The translations under genes were made by a program, and so were the position numbers. The notes beneath the pieces were generated by a model, which was not told where the DNA came from, ran no database searches, and saw only the letters and a program-made list of their open reading frames with translations. Positions 15,160 to 25,301 of a stretch of DNA of 52,891 nt are shown here, one piece after another. The stretch is from Chloroflexota bacterium. Lineage in GTDB: Bacteria; Chloroflexota; UBA6077; FW602-bin22. Numbering within the stretch: the stretch's first letter is position 1; each line of letters opens with the position of its first letter. The stretch is taken from the NCBI GenBank assembly GCA_016875715.1, contig VGOZ01000011.1:1-52891 (forward strand), read 5' to 3'.

Positions 15160-16518
15160 CTACACTGGGGCGAGGGGAGTCCGGGGCCACGACGGCAACT
15201 GGCCGCCACTGGCGTAGACAGTCACGAGCACCTCAGCGAGCTTCGCCCCATCGTGAAAGTGCGGATGCCCCACATCAATGACATCCGCCTCGATCAAGTG
15301 GTACTGCGGGTTGCGGTGCTTCCGGTTCAGACGAACCGGCGACGATTCGATGCCGATACACCCGGTCGTCTCAGAGTTGTTGTTGACCAGAACGTGGTCG
15401 AAGAGTCCCGGCCCGCAGTGACCCTCGATCGCCTGGATGTGTTCGAAAACGCCATAGTCGTCGGTCTCTCCCCGCTGTGTCGCCACGTTGCAGATGTAGA
15501 TCCTCATCGCCATCGACTTCCGAACCGCATCGGAGATTCCCTGCACGAGCAGGTTCGGGAGGATGCTGGTATAGAGCGATCCCGGACCGATGACGATCAG
15601 GTCTGCCTCGAGGATGGCCTTGATCGCCTCGGGGTAGGCCGGTGGGTCCGCGGGGCGGAGAAACAGACGGCGGATCGCCTTGCGGAGCAAGGGCAACTGC
15701 GACTCGCCCACGACAATCTCGCCGTCGCAGTATTCGGCGCCGATGTCGATGTCCTCCAGCGTGGACGGCAGGATCTGACCGCGCACGGCCAGAACCCTGC
15801 TCGATTCACGAACCGCGCGTTCAAAGTTGCCGGTGATCTCGTTCATCGCCGCCAGGAAGAGATTGCCGAAGGAGTGCCCCTCGAGGCCGTCGCCTCGTTC
15901 AAATCGATACTGGAAGAGCCTGGTCATCAGTGGTTCGGCATCGGCTAGGGCGACAAGGCACATGCGGATATCGCCCGGCGGAAGCACGCCAAGGTCCCGT
16001 CGGAGACGGCCGGAGGAGCCCCCATCGTCGGTGACTGTCACGACCGCGGTCAGGTTCTGAGTGTGTTGCTTGAGGCCGCGGAGGAGCGTTGAGAGACCGT
16101 GTCCTCCGCCGATCGCGACGATCCTGGGCCCACGGCTGAGGTGACGATGCTCCCGGATCCGATCGACGATCGCGCGATCGCGACTGACGAAGGGCGACAC
16201 GAGCGAACGGGCAAGTTGAACGAGCGCGAAGGCGCTGATCGCGCCGCCGAGGAGCAGGAATACGGCGCCGCGAAAGGCGCGATCGATGAACTGCAGGGTG
16301 ACGAAGTACACCTCCTCTGGGAACGGCTGTGTCCGGTAATAGTGCGTCATCAGGTACGCGATGCCGAGCGAGACGAATGTCACGCCAAACACGAGGAGCA
16401 CGAGCCAGCGTTTGACGTGCAGGCCCGGCGCGAGCCACTTGACGTGGGCGCGGATGTTCCCCACCACGAAGAACCGCAGCCGCCGCCACAAGCTTGTGCC
16501 CTTCCGGCGCGTACTCAT
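15160..16518 (-). CDS. YvcK/CofD-like gluconeogenesis factor with membrane anchors
   Basis: A 452-residue protein. Residues 131-435 are the YvcK/CofD-like domain with the phosphate-binding AIGGGHGLSTLLRGL, VTDDGGSSGRLRRD, GHSFGNLFLAA and GPGSLYTSILPNLL. YvcK proteins bind UDP-sugars and link central carbon flux to cell-wall synthesis. Unlike Bacillus YvcK, about 130 residues precede the domain, with two membrane helices at about 36-56 and 83-102, so the domain would be tethered inside the membrane. The gene follows the holin-like gene by 10 nt in the dnaE unit. Confidence 0.93.
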   Translation of the reverse strand: MSTRRKGTSLWRRLRFFVVGNIRAHVKWLAPGLHVKRWLVLLVFGVTFVSLGIAYLMTHYYRTQPFPEEVYFVTLQFIDRAFRGAVFLLLGGAISAFALVQLARSLVSPFVSRDRAIVDRIREHRHLSRGPRIVAIGGGHGLSTLLRGLKQHTQNLTAVVTVTDDGGSSGRLRRDLGVLPPGDIRMCLVALADAEPLMTRLFQYRFERGDGLEGHSFGNLFLAAMNEITGNFERAVRESSRVLAVRGQILPSTLEDIDIGAEYCDGEIVVGESQLPLLRKAIRRLFLRPADPPAYPEAIKAILEADLIVIGPGSLYTSILPNLLVQGISDAVRKSMAMRIYICNVATQRGETDDYGVFEHIQAIEGHCGPGLFDHVLVNNNSETTGCIGIESSPVRLNRKHRNPQYHLIEADVIDVGHPHFHDGAKLAEVLVTVYASGGQLPSWPRTPLAPV

Positions 16519-16528
16519 CGCCGCGCTC

Positions 16529-16870
16529 TCAATCTCGAATCACCGCGCTAGTCACCCAACTCACGATCGTCACCACCAGGGAGGCGAAGAACGCAGCGCC
16601 GAAGTCGTTGACGCTGATTCCTGGAACGATATTCGCTGCGACGAGGAAGAGGAGAGCATTCACCAGGAAGACGGCCAGGCCCAAGGTCAGAACCTGGATC
16701 GGGCAGGTGAGGAGCACGATGAGCGGCTTCACGATCGTGTTGAGGATCGCCAGCGCCGCCGCGAACATCGCCAGGTTCACGAGCGTGTCGTAGCGGAAGC
16801 TACTCGGCAGGATGTTCGCGGCGACGAACACCGCGACGAAGGTCGTCGCGAGACGGATCGCCAGGCTCAC
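16529..16870 (-). CDS. Phage holin family 4 (YvlD-like) membrane protein
   Basis: A 113-residue protein with four predicted membrane helices and the family pattern AANILPSSFRYD, ALAILNTIVKPLIVLLTCPI, VNALLFLVAANIVPG. Despite the name, members are ordinary chromosomal membrane proteins, often linked to envelope stress; no phage genes are near. The GTG start overlaps the dnaE stop by 4 nt (GTGA). Confidence 0.9.
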   Translation of the reverse strand: MSLAIRLATTFVAVFVAANILPSSFRYDTLVNLAMFAAALAILNTIVKPLIVLLTCPIQVLTLGLAVFLVNALLFLVAANIVPGISVNDFGAAFFASLVVTIVSWVTSAVIRD

Positions 16871-19800
16871 GGCACACTCTCCACAAGCACTCCGAACTCC
16901 GCGAACCGACGCATCGCGTGTACGACCTCGACGCCGAAGTCGACCCCGGTGCCGGGTCGCTCCAGGATGACCTGACCTCCCGCAGTCTCCACTGTAAGCC
17001 TGACCTCATCAGAGCCGTGATGGTGATCGAGAAGGTCGAGGACATCGTCGAGGATCTTGCCCTCGCCCTCGAGGGCTGCGAGCGGCACCGTCACCTGGAC
17101 ACGTCGTCTCGGCCGCTCTGTCGCGGGCGCCTCCTGGACCTGACGCGCGGATCCCTTCGCCCTGCCGTTGCCGTTTCGTCCGTTGCGGCCGCGATCGGCC
17201 GGCCGCCCATTGCCTCGCGCGGTGAAGCTCGCCTCGGGGACCACAGATCCACGGCGGTCCGGCGCCGCCGCCGCCGCCTCCAGGGCCTCGGACAGAAGCG
17301 AGACCTCCCCGACGACGATCTGCGCGCGCTCGTCTCGTACGTCAACTCGCCCCGAGACAAGCAGGCGCGCTCCGTCGACCAAAAGATCGCGCGTCGATGT
17401 GAACGTGCGCGGGAAGATCACCAGTTCGACGCTCCCGTGCTCGTCCTCGAGAAAGGCCGAGCCCATGATCTCGCCTTTCCGTGTGTTCAGGCTGCGCAGT
17501 CTCGAAACCACTCCAGCCACGGTGACCGTCCGTTCGGAAAGCTCCTCAGAGATCTCGCCGCAGTAGCAGGTGATGAGGCCGGCCGCCTCGCTCATGAGTT
17601 CCGCCATCGGGTGGCGCGTGAAGTAGCTGCCCAGAAGCTCCCGTTCCCACTCAAGCCGTTCGCCTTCCAGGGCCTCGGGTATGTTGGGGAGCGTGAGCAC
17701 GACCTCCGCTTCCTGGCCCATCAGATCGAACATGGAGGTCTGCCCCTCCAGGCGCGCGCGCCGGCCCGCGCTCGAAGCCCCCATCAGGGTGTCGATGGAC
17801 GCGAGCAGTTGCGCTCGGTTGCCGTATCGATCGAGGGCACCGGTCTTCACCAGGCTTTCGAGGACGCGACGGTTCAACGCCTGAGCGTCGACTCGGCGCC
17901 CGAAGTCATCCAGCGAGGCGAACGCCCCGCCGGCCGCGCGCGCGCTCACGATCGGCTCCACCGCGGTTTGGCCCACGTTCTTGATCGCGGCCAGCGCGTA
18001 CCGGATCGCCAGGCCCGAGTCGGTCCGCTCCACAAGGAAGTCGGTGCCGCTCGTATTGATATCGGGTGGAAGGACGGTGATCCCCATGCGCCGGCATTCG
18101 AGCACGGCGGAGGTGACGCGGTCGGATGTATCGCGGAACGTAGAGAGAATAGCGGTCATGAACTCGACTGGATAATTGGCCTTCAGATATGCGGTCTGAT
18201 AGGCGATCTGTGCATAGCAGGCGGCGTGAGCGCGATTGAACCCGTATCCGGCAAACGGCGCGAGCAGGTTCCAGATCGACTCCGCCTCTGCCTCGCTCAA
18301 GCCCCGGGTGGAGCGGCACCCTTCGACGAAGCCCGCCCGCTCCTTGTCCATGAGCTCGCGGATCTTCTTCCCCATCGCCTTGCGGACGATGTCGGCCTGT
18401 CCCAGTGAGTACCCGGCCAGGTGCCGAAGGACCTGGAGGACCTGATCCTGGAAGGTGAGGACACCGTAGGTGTCGTCGAGGATCTCGGCGAGGAGGGGGT
18501 GGGGATACGTCACTGGCTCCCGGCCGTGCTTCCGCTCGACGTACGAAGGGATGTTCGCCATGGGTCCCGGTCGATACAGCGCGATCATCGCGGTGATGTC
18601 GTCTAGGCCGGTCGGCTTCAGTTCGCGCAGGTAGCCGGTCATCCCCCGGCCTTCCAACTGAAACAACCCCACGGTCTCGCCGCGCCCGAGTAAGGCGAAC
18701 GTTGCGGGATCGTCGAAGGGAATGCGCAGAAGGTCGATTTGTTCCTGCCGCTCACGTTTAATCAGTTCGACGGCACGACCCAGAATCGTCAGGTTGGACA
18801 ACCCCAGGATGTCCATCTTGAGGAGGCCGATGCGCGCGAGGTTATCGGCGTGGTACTGCGTCATCAGGCCGTCGCCGCTGCGTGAGGCAGCCTGGAGCGG
18901 CGTGTATTCGGTGAGCGGCTCACGAGCGATGACCACACCGGCGGCGTGGGTCGAGGAGTGACGCACGTATCCTTCGACGAGTTGGGCATCGGCCAGGAGG
19001 GAACGGACTCGCTCGTCCTCCTCCTGCATGCGCGCTAGCTGGGCGTTATCCCGGACCGCCGTCTCGATCTTCTGTCCGAGCGGAAGTGCCGGAACCTGCT
19101 TCGCGACACCTTCGACGATATCGAGAGGTATCCCTAGTACGCGCCCGGTATCCCGAATGGCCGCCTTCGCCCCCAGGGTTCCAAACGTGACGATCTGCGC
19201 GACGTGGTCTCGGCCGTAGCGCTGGACCAGATACTCGATGATCTCATCCCGACGATCGTCCGCGAAGTCGAGGTCCACATCTGGCATCTCTCGCCGTTCT
19301 GGGTTCAGGAAGCGCTCGAAGGTGAGGCGATGCTTCACGGGGTCGACATCGGACACGCCGAGGGCGAAAAGGACTAGTGCCCCGGCGGCGGATCCTCGGG
19401 GGCCGGCCACGATTCCGCGACGCCGCGCGAAGTCCACGATGTCCCAGACGATGAGGATGTACTGGGCGAACCCCGTCTGGCGGACCACGTCGAGTTCGTA
19501 GGCGAGTCGTTCGCGGTACGCGGGCGGTGGCGAATCGCCCATCCGCTCGCGAAGGCCGGCCTGGCAGAGACGCGCCAGATGAGCATCGACGGTGAAGCCA
19601 TCTGGCACAGGGACGTCGGGAAGATGAAGACGGTTGAAGTCGATGGTGAGATCGACCCGTTCGGCGACACGCAGCGTGTTGGCGAGGGCGTCCGGGTGAT
19701 CCGGGAACAAGCGCGCCATTTCGGCCGCGGTTCGCAGATAGAAGGTGTTGGTCTCCATCCGCATGCGCTGCACGTCGCCGACCATCGCATTGGTCTGGAT

Positions 19801-20469
19801 GCAGAGGAGAAGGTCCTGGCCGCGCATGTCTTCAGGGCGCACGTAGTGAACGTCGTTCGTGGCCACGAGCGGGATCCCCAGGTCGCGAGAGATCTCGATC
19901 ACGCCGGCGTTCGTGGCGGTCTGTTCGGCGAGATCGTGCTCCTGGATCTCCAGGAAGTAACCGTCCGAGCCGAAGACATCGCGATACCAGGCCGCCGTGG
20001 CGCGAGCCGCCGCCATGTCGCCGGCGCGGATCAGGCGAGGGACCTCGGCGGCCATGCAGCCCGAGAGGCAAATCAGCCCTTCGTGATGGCGCGCCAGAAG
20101 CTCGCGATCGACCCGCGGCCGGTAATAGAACCCCTCGGTATGAGCCAGCGTCGTCAGCTTGATCAGATTGCGATACCCGGTCGCGTTGGCCGCAATGAGA
20201 CCGAGGTGAAACGGACTCGTATCCACTCCGTGCCGCCGCTCGGTGCGCCCATGCGGTGCGACGTAGGCCTCGACGCCGATGAGGGGCTTGATGCCCCGCT
20301 CGCGGGCCGCGAGATAGAAGTCGACCGCACCATACATCACACCGTGATCGGTCAGCGCGACCGCTCTTCCGCCGTCCTGGGAGACCGCGTAGAGCATCGG
20401 CTCGATCCGCGCGTAGCCATCGAGCAGCGAATACTCGCTATGGCAGTGGAGATGGACGAACTCGGCCAC
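16867..20469 (-). CDS. dnaE: DNA polymerase III subunit alpha
   Basis: A 1200-residue replicative polymerase. The PHP domain starts the protein (HLHCHSEYSLLDG, LTDHGVMYG). The palm carries the catalytic acidic motif PDVDLDFADDRRDE, followed by the fingers (GRDHVAQIVTFGTLGAKAAIRD) and MTGYLRELKPTGLDDITAMIALYRPGPM split over the thumb region. An HhH region and an OB domain follow near 960-1060. The C-terminus has a basic Gly/Arg-rich linker (RGNGRPADRGRNGRNG) before a last 90-residue domain. Length and order are normal for DnaE1. The GTG start at 20469 lies 113 nt after the gdh end. Confidence 0.98.
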   Translation of the reverse strand: MAEFVHLHCHSEYSLLDGYARIEPMLYAVSQDGGRAVALTDHGVMYGAVDFYLAARERGIKPLIGVEAYVAPHGRTERRHGVDTSPFHLGLIAANATGYRNLIKLTTLAHTEGFYYRPRVDRELLARHHEGLICLSGCMAAEVPRLIRAGDMAAARATAAWYRDVFGSDGYFLEIQEHDLAEQTATNAGVIEISRDLGIPLVATNDVHYVRPEDMRGQDLLLCIQTNAMVGDVQRMRMETNTFYLRTAAEMARLFPDHPDALANTLRVAERVDLTIDFNRLHLPDVPVPDGFTVDAHLARLCQAGLRERMGDSPPPAYRERLAYELDVVRQTGFAQYILIVWDIVDFARRRGIVAGPRGSAAGALVLFALGVSDVDPVKHRLTFERFLNPERREMPDVDLDFADDRRDEIIEYLVQRYGRDHVAQIVTFGTLGAKAAIRDTGRVLGIPLDIVEGVAKQVPALPLGQKIETAVRDNAQLARMQEEDERVRSLLADAQLVEGYVRHSSTHAAGVVIAREPLTEYTPLQAASRSGDGLMTQYHADNLARIGLLKMDILGLSNLTILGRAVELIKRERQEQIDLLRIPFDDPATFALLGRGETVGLFQLEGRGMTGYLRELKPTGLDDITAMIALYRPGPMANIPSYVERKHGREPVTYPHPLLAEILDDTYGVLTFQDQVLQVLRHLAGYSLGQADIVRKAMGKKIRELMDKERAGFVEGCRSTRGLSEAEAESIWNLLAPFAGYGFNRAHAACYAQIAYQTAYLKANYPVEFMTAILSTFRDTSDRVTSAVLECRRMGITVLPPDINTSGTDFLVERTDSGLAIRYALAAIKNVGQTAVEPIVSARAAGGAFASLDDFGRRVDAQALNRRVLESLVKTGALDRYGNRAQLLASIDTLMGASSAGRRARLEGQTSMFDLMGQEAEVVLTLPNIPEALEGERLEWERELLGSYFTRHPMAELMSEAAGLITCYCGEISEELSERTVTVAGVVSRLRSLNTRKGEIMGSAFLEDEHGSVELVIFPRTFTSTRDLLVDGARLLVSGRVDVRDERAQIVVGEVSLLSEALEAAAAAPDRRGSVVPEASFTARGNGRPADRGRNGRNGNGRAKGSARQVQEAPATERPRRRVQVTVPLAALEGEGKILDDVLDLLDHHHGSDEVRLTVETAGGQVILERPGTGVDFGVEVVHAMRRFAEFGVLVESVP

Positions 20470-20528
20470 GTGAGGCTGATCCTACCGCAGGGTTGGGGGT
20501 GCAGGACGGCCATCGTGCCGACTGCGCC

Positions 20529-20550
20529 GACGCATTCTTGCGAATGCGTC
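20529..20550. repeat. 9-bp perfect inverted repeat between gdh and dnaE
   Basis: GACGCATTC at 20529-20537 and its exact complement GAATGCGTC at 20542-20550 enclose a TTGC loop. On the minus strand it lies after the gdh stop and before dnaE. It may be a terminator without a T tract, or a protein-binding palindrome in front of dnaE. Confidence 0.45.
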
Positions 20551-20582
20551 TGGCGGGCGAGGGATGGCCGGCGTGCTGGCGA

Positions 20583-21844
20583 TCACGGAAAGACACCGCG
20601 TAGCTGCGGCGCCCGGCGCACCGGGTCCACCGCAACGCACTGGGCCGCGGTCCGCAGGTCGACGACGTATCTGCGAGCCGCTTCGGCGACACCGTCATAG
20701 GCCCGGGGCAGCACCCGTTCCAGACGCTGGTTGATCTCGGCCTCATCCCAGAAGAATACCTGAAGCCCCTGGACCCACTCGAAGGAGGACACCGTCACAC
20801 CGCCGGCATTCGCGAGGATGTCGGGCACCACCGTCACCCCATGCTCGGCGAGGATCCGATCCGCAGCCGGGGTTGTCGGGCCGTTCGCGCCCTCGACGAT
20901 CAATCTCGCGCGGACTTGCGCCGCGTTCGCGGCGGTCAGTTCGTTCGCCAGGGCACAGGGCGCAAGGATCTCGCAATCGAGCCCGACGAGGTCGGCGTGG
21001 CCGATAGGCTCGGTCTCCGCCAGGCCGGCGAGGCTCCCATGGCGCATCTTGTAGGCGATCGCCGCGCGCAGGTCGATGCCTCGCGTGCTGTGGACCGCGG
21101 CTCCGGAGTCCGAGAGCGCGACGATGCGACAGCCGCAATCGGCGAGAAATCTCGCGAGAGCCTGCCCGACGTTGCCGAGACCCTGAATCGCGACTCGCGC
21201 GCCCTCCATCCTCAAGCCGAGGTCGCGCGCTGCGCACAGATTGCCGCGCCACGCCCGGTCGCGTCGACGCGCCCTTCCGATCCGCCGATCTCGAGCGGCT
21301 TCCCCGTGACGACCGCGGGCACCGAGTGCCCGACGTTCATGGAGTAGGTGTCCATGATCCAGGCCATCACCTGCGCATCGGTGTTGACATCGAGCGCGGG
21401 GATATCGCCGTCCGGGCCGATGACGATCGAGATCTCGCCGGCGTAACGCCGCGTCAAGCGTTCGAGTTCCGATCTCGAGAGCGACCGTGGTTGACACGTG
21501 ACACCGCCCTTCGCGCCGCCGAACGGCACATTCACCACGGCGCACTTCCAGGTCATCCACATCGCGAGGGCGCGGACCTCATCCAGATCCACTTCGGGGT
21601 GGTAGCGGATGCCGCCTTTCGCCGGGCCACGATGCATCGAGTGTTGAACGCGGTACCCATGGAAGAGCCGGATCGACCCATCGTCCATGCGGACGGGAAA
21701 ATGCACGGTGAGCTCGCGCTTGCAGGCCCGGAGGATCGCGCGGACTCCGTCGTCGAAGCCGAGGAGGTCGGCCGCGCGCCCAAATTGGGCCAGCGCCACG
21801 GCGTGGGAAGACTCGGCCCGTTCTGGCATTAACTGGATCGCCAT
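20583..21844 (-). pseudogene. Glu/Leu/Phe/Val dehydrogenase gene broken by a -1 frameshift
   Basis: Two overlapping frames together make one normal-sized (about 420-residue) amino-acid dehydrogenase, most like glutamate dehydrogenase. The first part (ATG 21844, AGGAGAG upstream) has the substrate site [11 protein letters not shown] and PFGGAKGG, and reads to [16 protein letters not shown] before a TGA at 21212. The second part resumes in the -1 frame with [12 protein letters not shown], then the NAD-binding VAIQGLGNVG, and runs to 20583. The break lies at about 21226-21245, in a GC-repeat stretch (GTGCGCAGCGCGCG). One lost base would explain it. Either a sequencing error or a real recent mutation; no slippery heptamer is visible. 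Confidence 0.85.
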
Positions 21845-21881
21845 CTCGCTCTCCTGTGACGGGATCGCGTGCGTCGCCCCC

Positions 21882-21887
21882 TAGAAT
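21882..21887 (+). promoter_or_regulatory. -10 element TAGAAT, leaderless type
   Basis: TAGAAT ends 5 nt before the GTG at 21893. It supports that start over GTG 21869, which lies upstream of the element. Confidence 0.55.
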
Positions 21888-21892
21888 CCGAC

Positions 21893-23959
21893 GTGGCCAA
21901 TCGGCTCGCTTCGGAGACAAGCCCCTATCTCGTGCAGCACCGGGACAATCCAGTGGACTGGTACCCGTGGGGTCCGGAGGCTCTCTCCCGCGCGGCACGT
22001 GAGGATAAGCCCATTCTCCTCTCTATCGGGTATTCGTCGTGCCACTGGTGCCACGTGATGGCGCACGAGTCGTTCGAGGATCCCGCGATCGCCGCAGTGA
22101 TGAATACTGAGTTCATCAATGTCAAGGTGGATCGGGAGGAGCGGCCGGATCTGGATGCCATTTACATGCAGATCACGGTTGCGATGACGGGAGCAGGCGG
22201 CTGGCCAATGACGGTCTTCCTGACCTCGGAGGGGGTTCCGTTCTACGCCGGGACGTACTTCCCTCCCGCCGACCGGTTCCAAATGCCGTCGTTTCGGCGC
22301 GTCATTGGCCACGTCGCGGAGGCGTATCGATCGCGGCGAGACTCGGTGGACCGCACGGTCCGATCGGTGCTCGACTATGTGCGAGAGGGTCCTCGCGTCT
22401 CCCGGGCCGAGATCACCCCGGCGCTTATGGAGGCGTGCGTCGACGCGCTGAGGGCGACTTTCGATTCCGTCCACGGAGGTTTCGGTGGTGCGCCGAAGTT
22501 CCCTCCCGCGATGGCGATCGAGTTTCTGCTCCGCCATCACAGGCGCACCGGCAGCGAACCGGCCCGGGTGATGGCGGAGGAGACGCTCGCGCGCATGGCG
22601 AGAGGAGGGATGTACGACCAGATCGGCGGCGGTTTCCACCGGTACAGCGTCGACGCGGAGTGGCACGTGCCCCACTTCGAGAAGATGCTCTACGACAACG
22701 CGCAACTCGCGAGCGCGTATACGAGTGCATTCCTGCTCACGCGGGAGAAGTTCTACGCGCGGATAGCCGAGGAGACTCTCGACTATGTCATCCGAGATCT
22801 CTCCTCGCCGGAGGGCGGCTTCTATTCCTCCGAGGATGCCGATAGCGAGGGAGTTGAGGGGAAGTTCTACGTCTGGACTCCCGATCAGATAACTGGATCG
22901 GACGACCGTGTTTCCGGCCTCGTGCGCGCGTATTACGACATCACGCCGGAGGGCAACTGGGAGCAGGCGAGCATCCCTCGGATTCGCGAGGAGTCGTCCA
23001 CGGTTGCTGGCCGGTTCGGCATGGACGTGCACGAGATGCGCGCCGCCATCGATGCAGCGCGTAAGCATCTTCTCTCGGTGCGGAGCGCCCGAGTCCGTCC
23101 TGGTCGCGACGAGAAGGTCCTCGCCTCGTGGAACGGCATGTGTCTGCGCGCGATGGCCGACGCGGCCGCCGTCTTAGGTCGCGAGCGCTATCTGCTGGCC
23201 GCCGAGGGATGCGCCGGGTTCATCCTCCGGAATCTGGTCACCGCCGATAGGGTGCACCACAGTTTCGCCCAGGGCCGGGCGAGCCAGGCGGGGTTCCTCG
23301 AGGACCATGCCTGCGTCGCCGATGGTCTGCTCGCTCTGTACGAGGCGACGGCCGACGAGAGGTGGTTCACTGCTGCGCGGCGGGTCACTGATTCCGCGCT
23401 GGCACACTTCAGCGTAGAGGGCGGGCCCGGTCTGTTTGACACGGCGGATGACCACGAGGTTCTGATCGCACGACCGCGCGATCTGTTCGATAACGCGACC
23501 CCCGCTGCATCGAGCGTGATGGCCGACGTCCTCCTGCGTCTCGCGCGTATGACCGGGGACGCTGAGTATTACGCGCGTGCGGAAGGTCTTATGTCCGAGA
23601 TCGCCGGGGCCGCGAGCGGTGCACCGACCGCCTTCGGCAGATGGCTCTCGGTTATGGAGGCGGTCCTGTTCGACCCGCCCGAGATCGCGATCGTCGGACC
23701 ACCCGATGCGGGTGATACCGCCGGTCTGCTGGGCATCGCCCGGCAACGGTACCTGCCCGGTCGCGTCATCGGGATAGCGGATCCGCGGCGTGGACCGTCG
23801 TCGATACCCCTCCTCCACGGCCGCGACGTGATCGATGGGCGGGCGACCGCCTATGTCTGTCGCCGCGGGCAGTGCCGCATACCCACCACCGACGCGGCGA
23901 CGTTCGCCCGCCAACTCGACGGCGAGCAGGGGCAGTCCTTATCGATTGCACGAGCGTGA
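21893..23959 (+). CDS. YyaL/SSP411-type protein: thioredoxin-like plus six-hairpin domain
   Basis: A 688-residue DUF255 protein. The N-terminal thioredoxin-like domain (about 1-165) starts [15 protein letters not shown] and has the CxxC site [13 protein letters not shown] and [12 protein letters not shown]. An (alpha/alpha)6 domain follows ([42 protein letters not shown]). The family is widespread (human SPATA20) and its reaction is not known; the domain pair suggests a redox-linked epimerase or glycosidase-like enzyme. It is the first gene of a four-gene unit. GTG 21893 is preferred for its -10 position and family alignment. Confidence 0.93.
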   Translation: MANRLASETSPYLVQHRDNPVDWYPWGPEALSRAAREDKPILLSIGYSSCHWCHVMAHESFEDPAIAAVMNTEFINVKVDREERPDLDAIYMQITVAMTGAGGWPMTVFLTSEGVPFYAGTYFPPADRFQMPSFRRVIGHVAEAYRSRRDSVDRTVRSVLDYVREGPRVSRAEITPALMEACVDALRATFDSVHGGFGGAPKFPPAMAIEFLLRHHRRTGSEPARVMAEETLARMARGGMYDQIGGGFHRYSVDAEWHVPHFEKMLYDNAQLASAYTSAFLLTREKFYARIAEETLDYVIRDLSSPEGGFYSSEDADSEGVEGKFYVWTPDQITGSDDRVSGLVRAYYDITPEGNWEQASIPRIREESSTVAGRFGMDVHEMRAAIDAARKHLLSVRSARVRPGRDEKVLASWNGMCLRAMADAAAVLGRERYLLAAEGCAGFILRNLVTADRVHHSFAQGRASQAGFLEDHACVADGLLALYEATADERWFTAARRVTDSALAHFSVEGGPGLFDTADDHEVLIARPRDLFDNATPAASSVMADVLLRLARMTGDAEYYARAEGLMSEIAGAASGAPTAFGRWLSVMEAVLFDPPEIAIVGPPDAGDTAGLLGIARQRYLPGRVIGIADPRRGPSSIPLLHGRDVIDGRATAYVCRRGQCRIPTTDAATFARQLDGEQGQSLSIARA

Positions 23960-23978
23960 CCGCAACCGCGCCCAGCCA

Positions 23979-25301
23979 GTGTCGGCCCGGACGGTCCCCC
24001 GGGTGAGATGGCCCGCGAGCGCGCGACACAACGCATTTTACGAATTGCTCGCGGCTTTCGACGGCCCGGGCTGTGCGCTCTGTCGGATAACGCGGCGATC
24101 CGGTGCGCGCCTGCTGGCCGAGATCTCGTTCGAGAGCGTCAACGATCGAGAGGTGAGAGATCGTCTGCGCCGCTCGCGCGGTCTCTGCAGTTGGCACGCG
24201 TGGGACCTTCTGGACGACACGCGCGATCCCTACGGCGCGGCGTTCATCTACCACGATGTCCTCCACGCGATCCTTGTGGAGGCCGACGCCGGTGCGGATA
24301 TCACGCGGCAGGAGAGTCCGTGCCTCATCTGCGATGCGGTCGCGGCGGCCGAGCGTCGCAATCTTGGGATCCTACTCGAGGATGTCGAAGCCGCCGAACT
24401 ACGCCAGCACCTGGTCGCGAGCGGCGGCCTATGCCGAAGCCATTTCCGAAGCGCGCTTCTGACGGGCGGCCGTTCAGTCGTCAACGTTCTCGAGAGTCAG
24501 CGCGAGGTGCTGCGCGGGGCATCTCGACCGGGTTGGGCGCCGACAGGTGCCCTGCCTGACCCGCGCACCGCATCGGTGCGGGCGGGGGGCGCTCGCCACA
24601 GAAGACCGGCCGACGACGTCCCGGCCGAACCGCTTGTGCTGCTGCTGGCCGGTCCCCGGCCGATGCACTGGACTGCCGGGGACCTGAACTTCGCAGCGAC
24701 ACGCTGCGTCTCGTGCAGGCACGGCGCGGAGGCCGCCTATGAGGTGATCGATAGAGTTGCCCCGGGGGCTCCGCTCTGCTCCTCCCATCTGTGGGTGATG
24801 CTCGATCGCCGCGGACCGCAGGTGGCGCGCGCGCTTGTCGAACCCACGGCTGCGGCCCTCTCCAGCACGATCGAGGATCTCGGGGAGCAGGTCGTGCGAG
24901 CGAAGACGCTGAGGTTGGGGCCGCTGGCCATTCGACTTCCAGCGGCCGAGCAGGCCCTTCGCGCCATCCAGCAGCGGGTCGGCTCTGTAGCCGACTGCGT
25001 CGCGTGTAAGGAGTTCCGCGAAGTCGCACGCGCCGAGAGAGCCGGACCGCGATGCCGCCTGCATCTGGCCGGCGCCGACCGCGCGCGGATTGATGAGAGC
25101 GTGCACTGGTGGCGGGAACTGGATGCGGAGGTCGCGGAGTACCTACGGAAGAGCGACTACCGGTTTCGCGATGAGGTGCGAGGTCCCGAGCAGAGTGCGC
25201 CGTGGCGAGTCGTGCAGGCGCTCAGCGGGGATAGAGGGCTCCCGCCCGAGCGTGCCTATACTGCCGGCCGCCCGCACAAGGAGGATAGCTCGAACACATG
25301 A
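23979..25301 (+). CDS. DUF6062-like protein with four CxxC...CxxH metal modules
   Basis: A 440-residue soluble protein of unknown function. It contains the same unit four times: C32/C35 with C70/H73, C115/C118 with C152/H155, C243/C246 with C267/H270, and C340/C343 with C359/H362 (forms such as CALC...LCSWH, CLIC...LCRSH, CVSC...LCSSH). Each unit could bind one zinc ion or, less likely, an iron-sulfur cluster. Spacing inside a unit shortens from about 34 to 15 residues along the chain. No signal peptide or catalytic motif is seen. GTG 23979 is 19 nt after the YyaL gene; the end overlaps the next start by 4 nt (ATGA). Confidence 0.85.
   Translation: MSARTVPRVRWPASARHNAFYELLAAFDGPGCALCRITRRSGARLLAEISFESVNDREVRDRLRRSRGLCSWHAWDLLDDTRDPYGAAFIYHDVLHAILVEADAGADITRQESPCLICDAVAAAERRNLGILLEDVEAAELRQHLVASGGLCRSHFRSALLTGGRSVVNVLESQREVLRGASRPGWAPTGALPDPRTASVRAGGARHRRPADDVPAEPLVLLLAGPRPMHWTAGDLNFAATRCVSCRHGAEAAYEVIDRVAPGAPLCSSHLWVMLDRRGPQVARALVEPTAAALSSTIEDLGEQVVRAKTLRLGPLAIRLPAAEQALRAIQQRVGSVADCVACKEFREVARAERAGPRCRLHLAGADRARIDESVHWWRELDAEVAEYLRKSDYRFRDEVRGPEQSAPWRVVQALSGDRGLPPERAYTAGRPHKEDSSNT

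Noticed and set aside
16529..16870. Phage origin for the holin-family gene
   Set aside because: The family is mostly chromosomal, and no phage genes are near; it is coupled to dnaE.
16918..18408. Plus-strand frame of about 500 residues
   Set aside because: Antisense to dnaE; a high-GC artefact.
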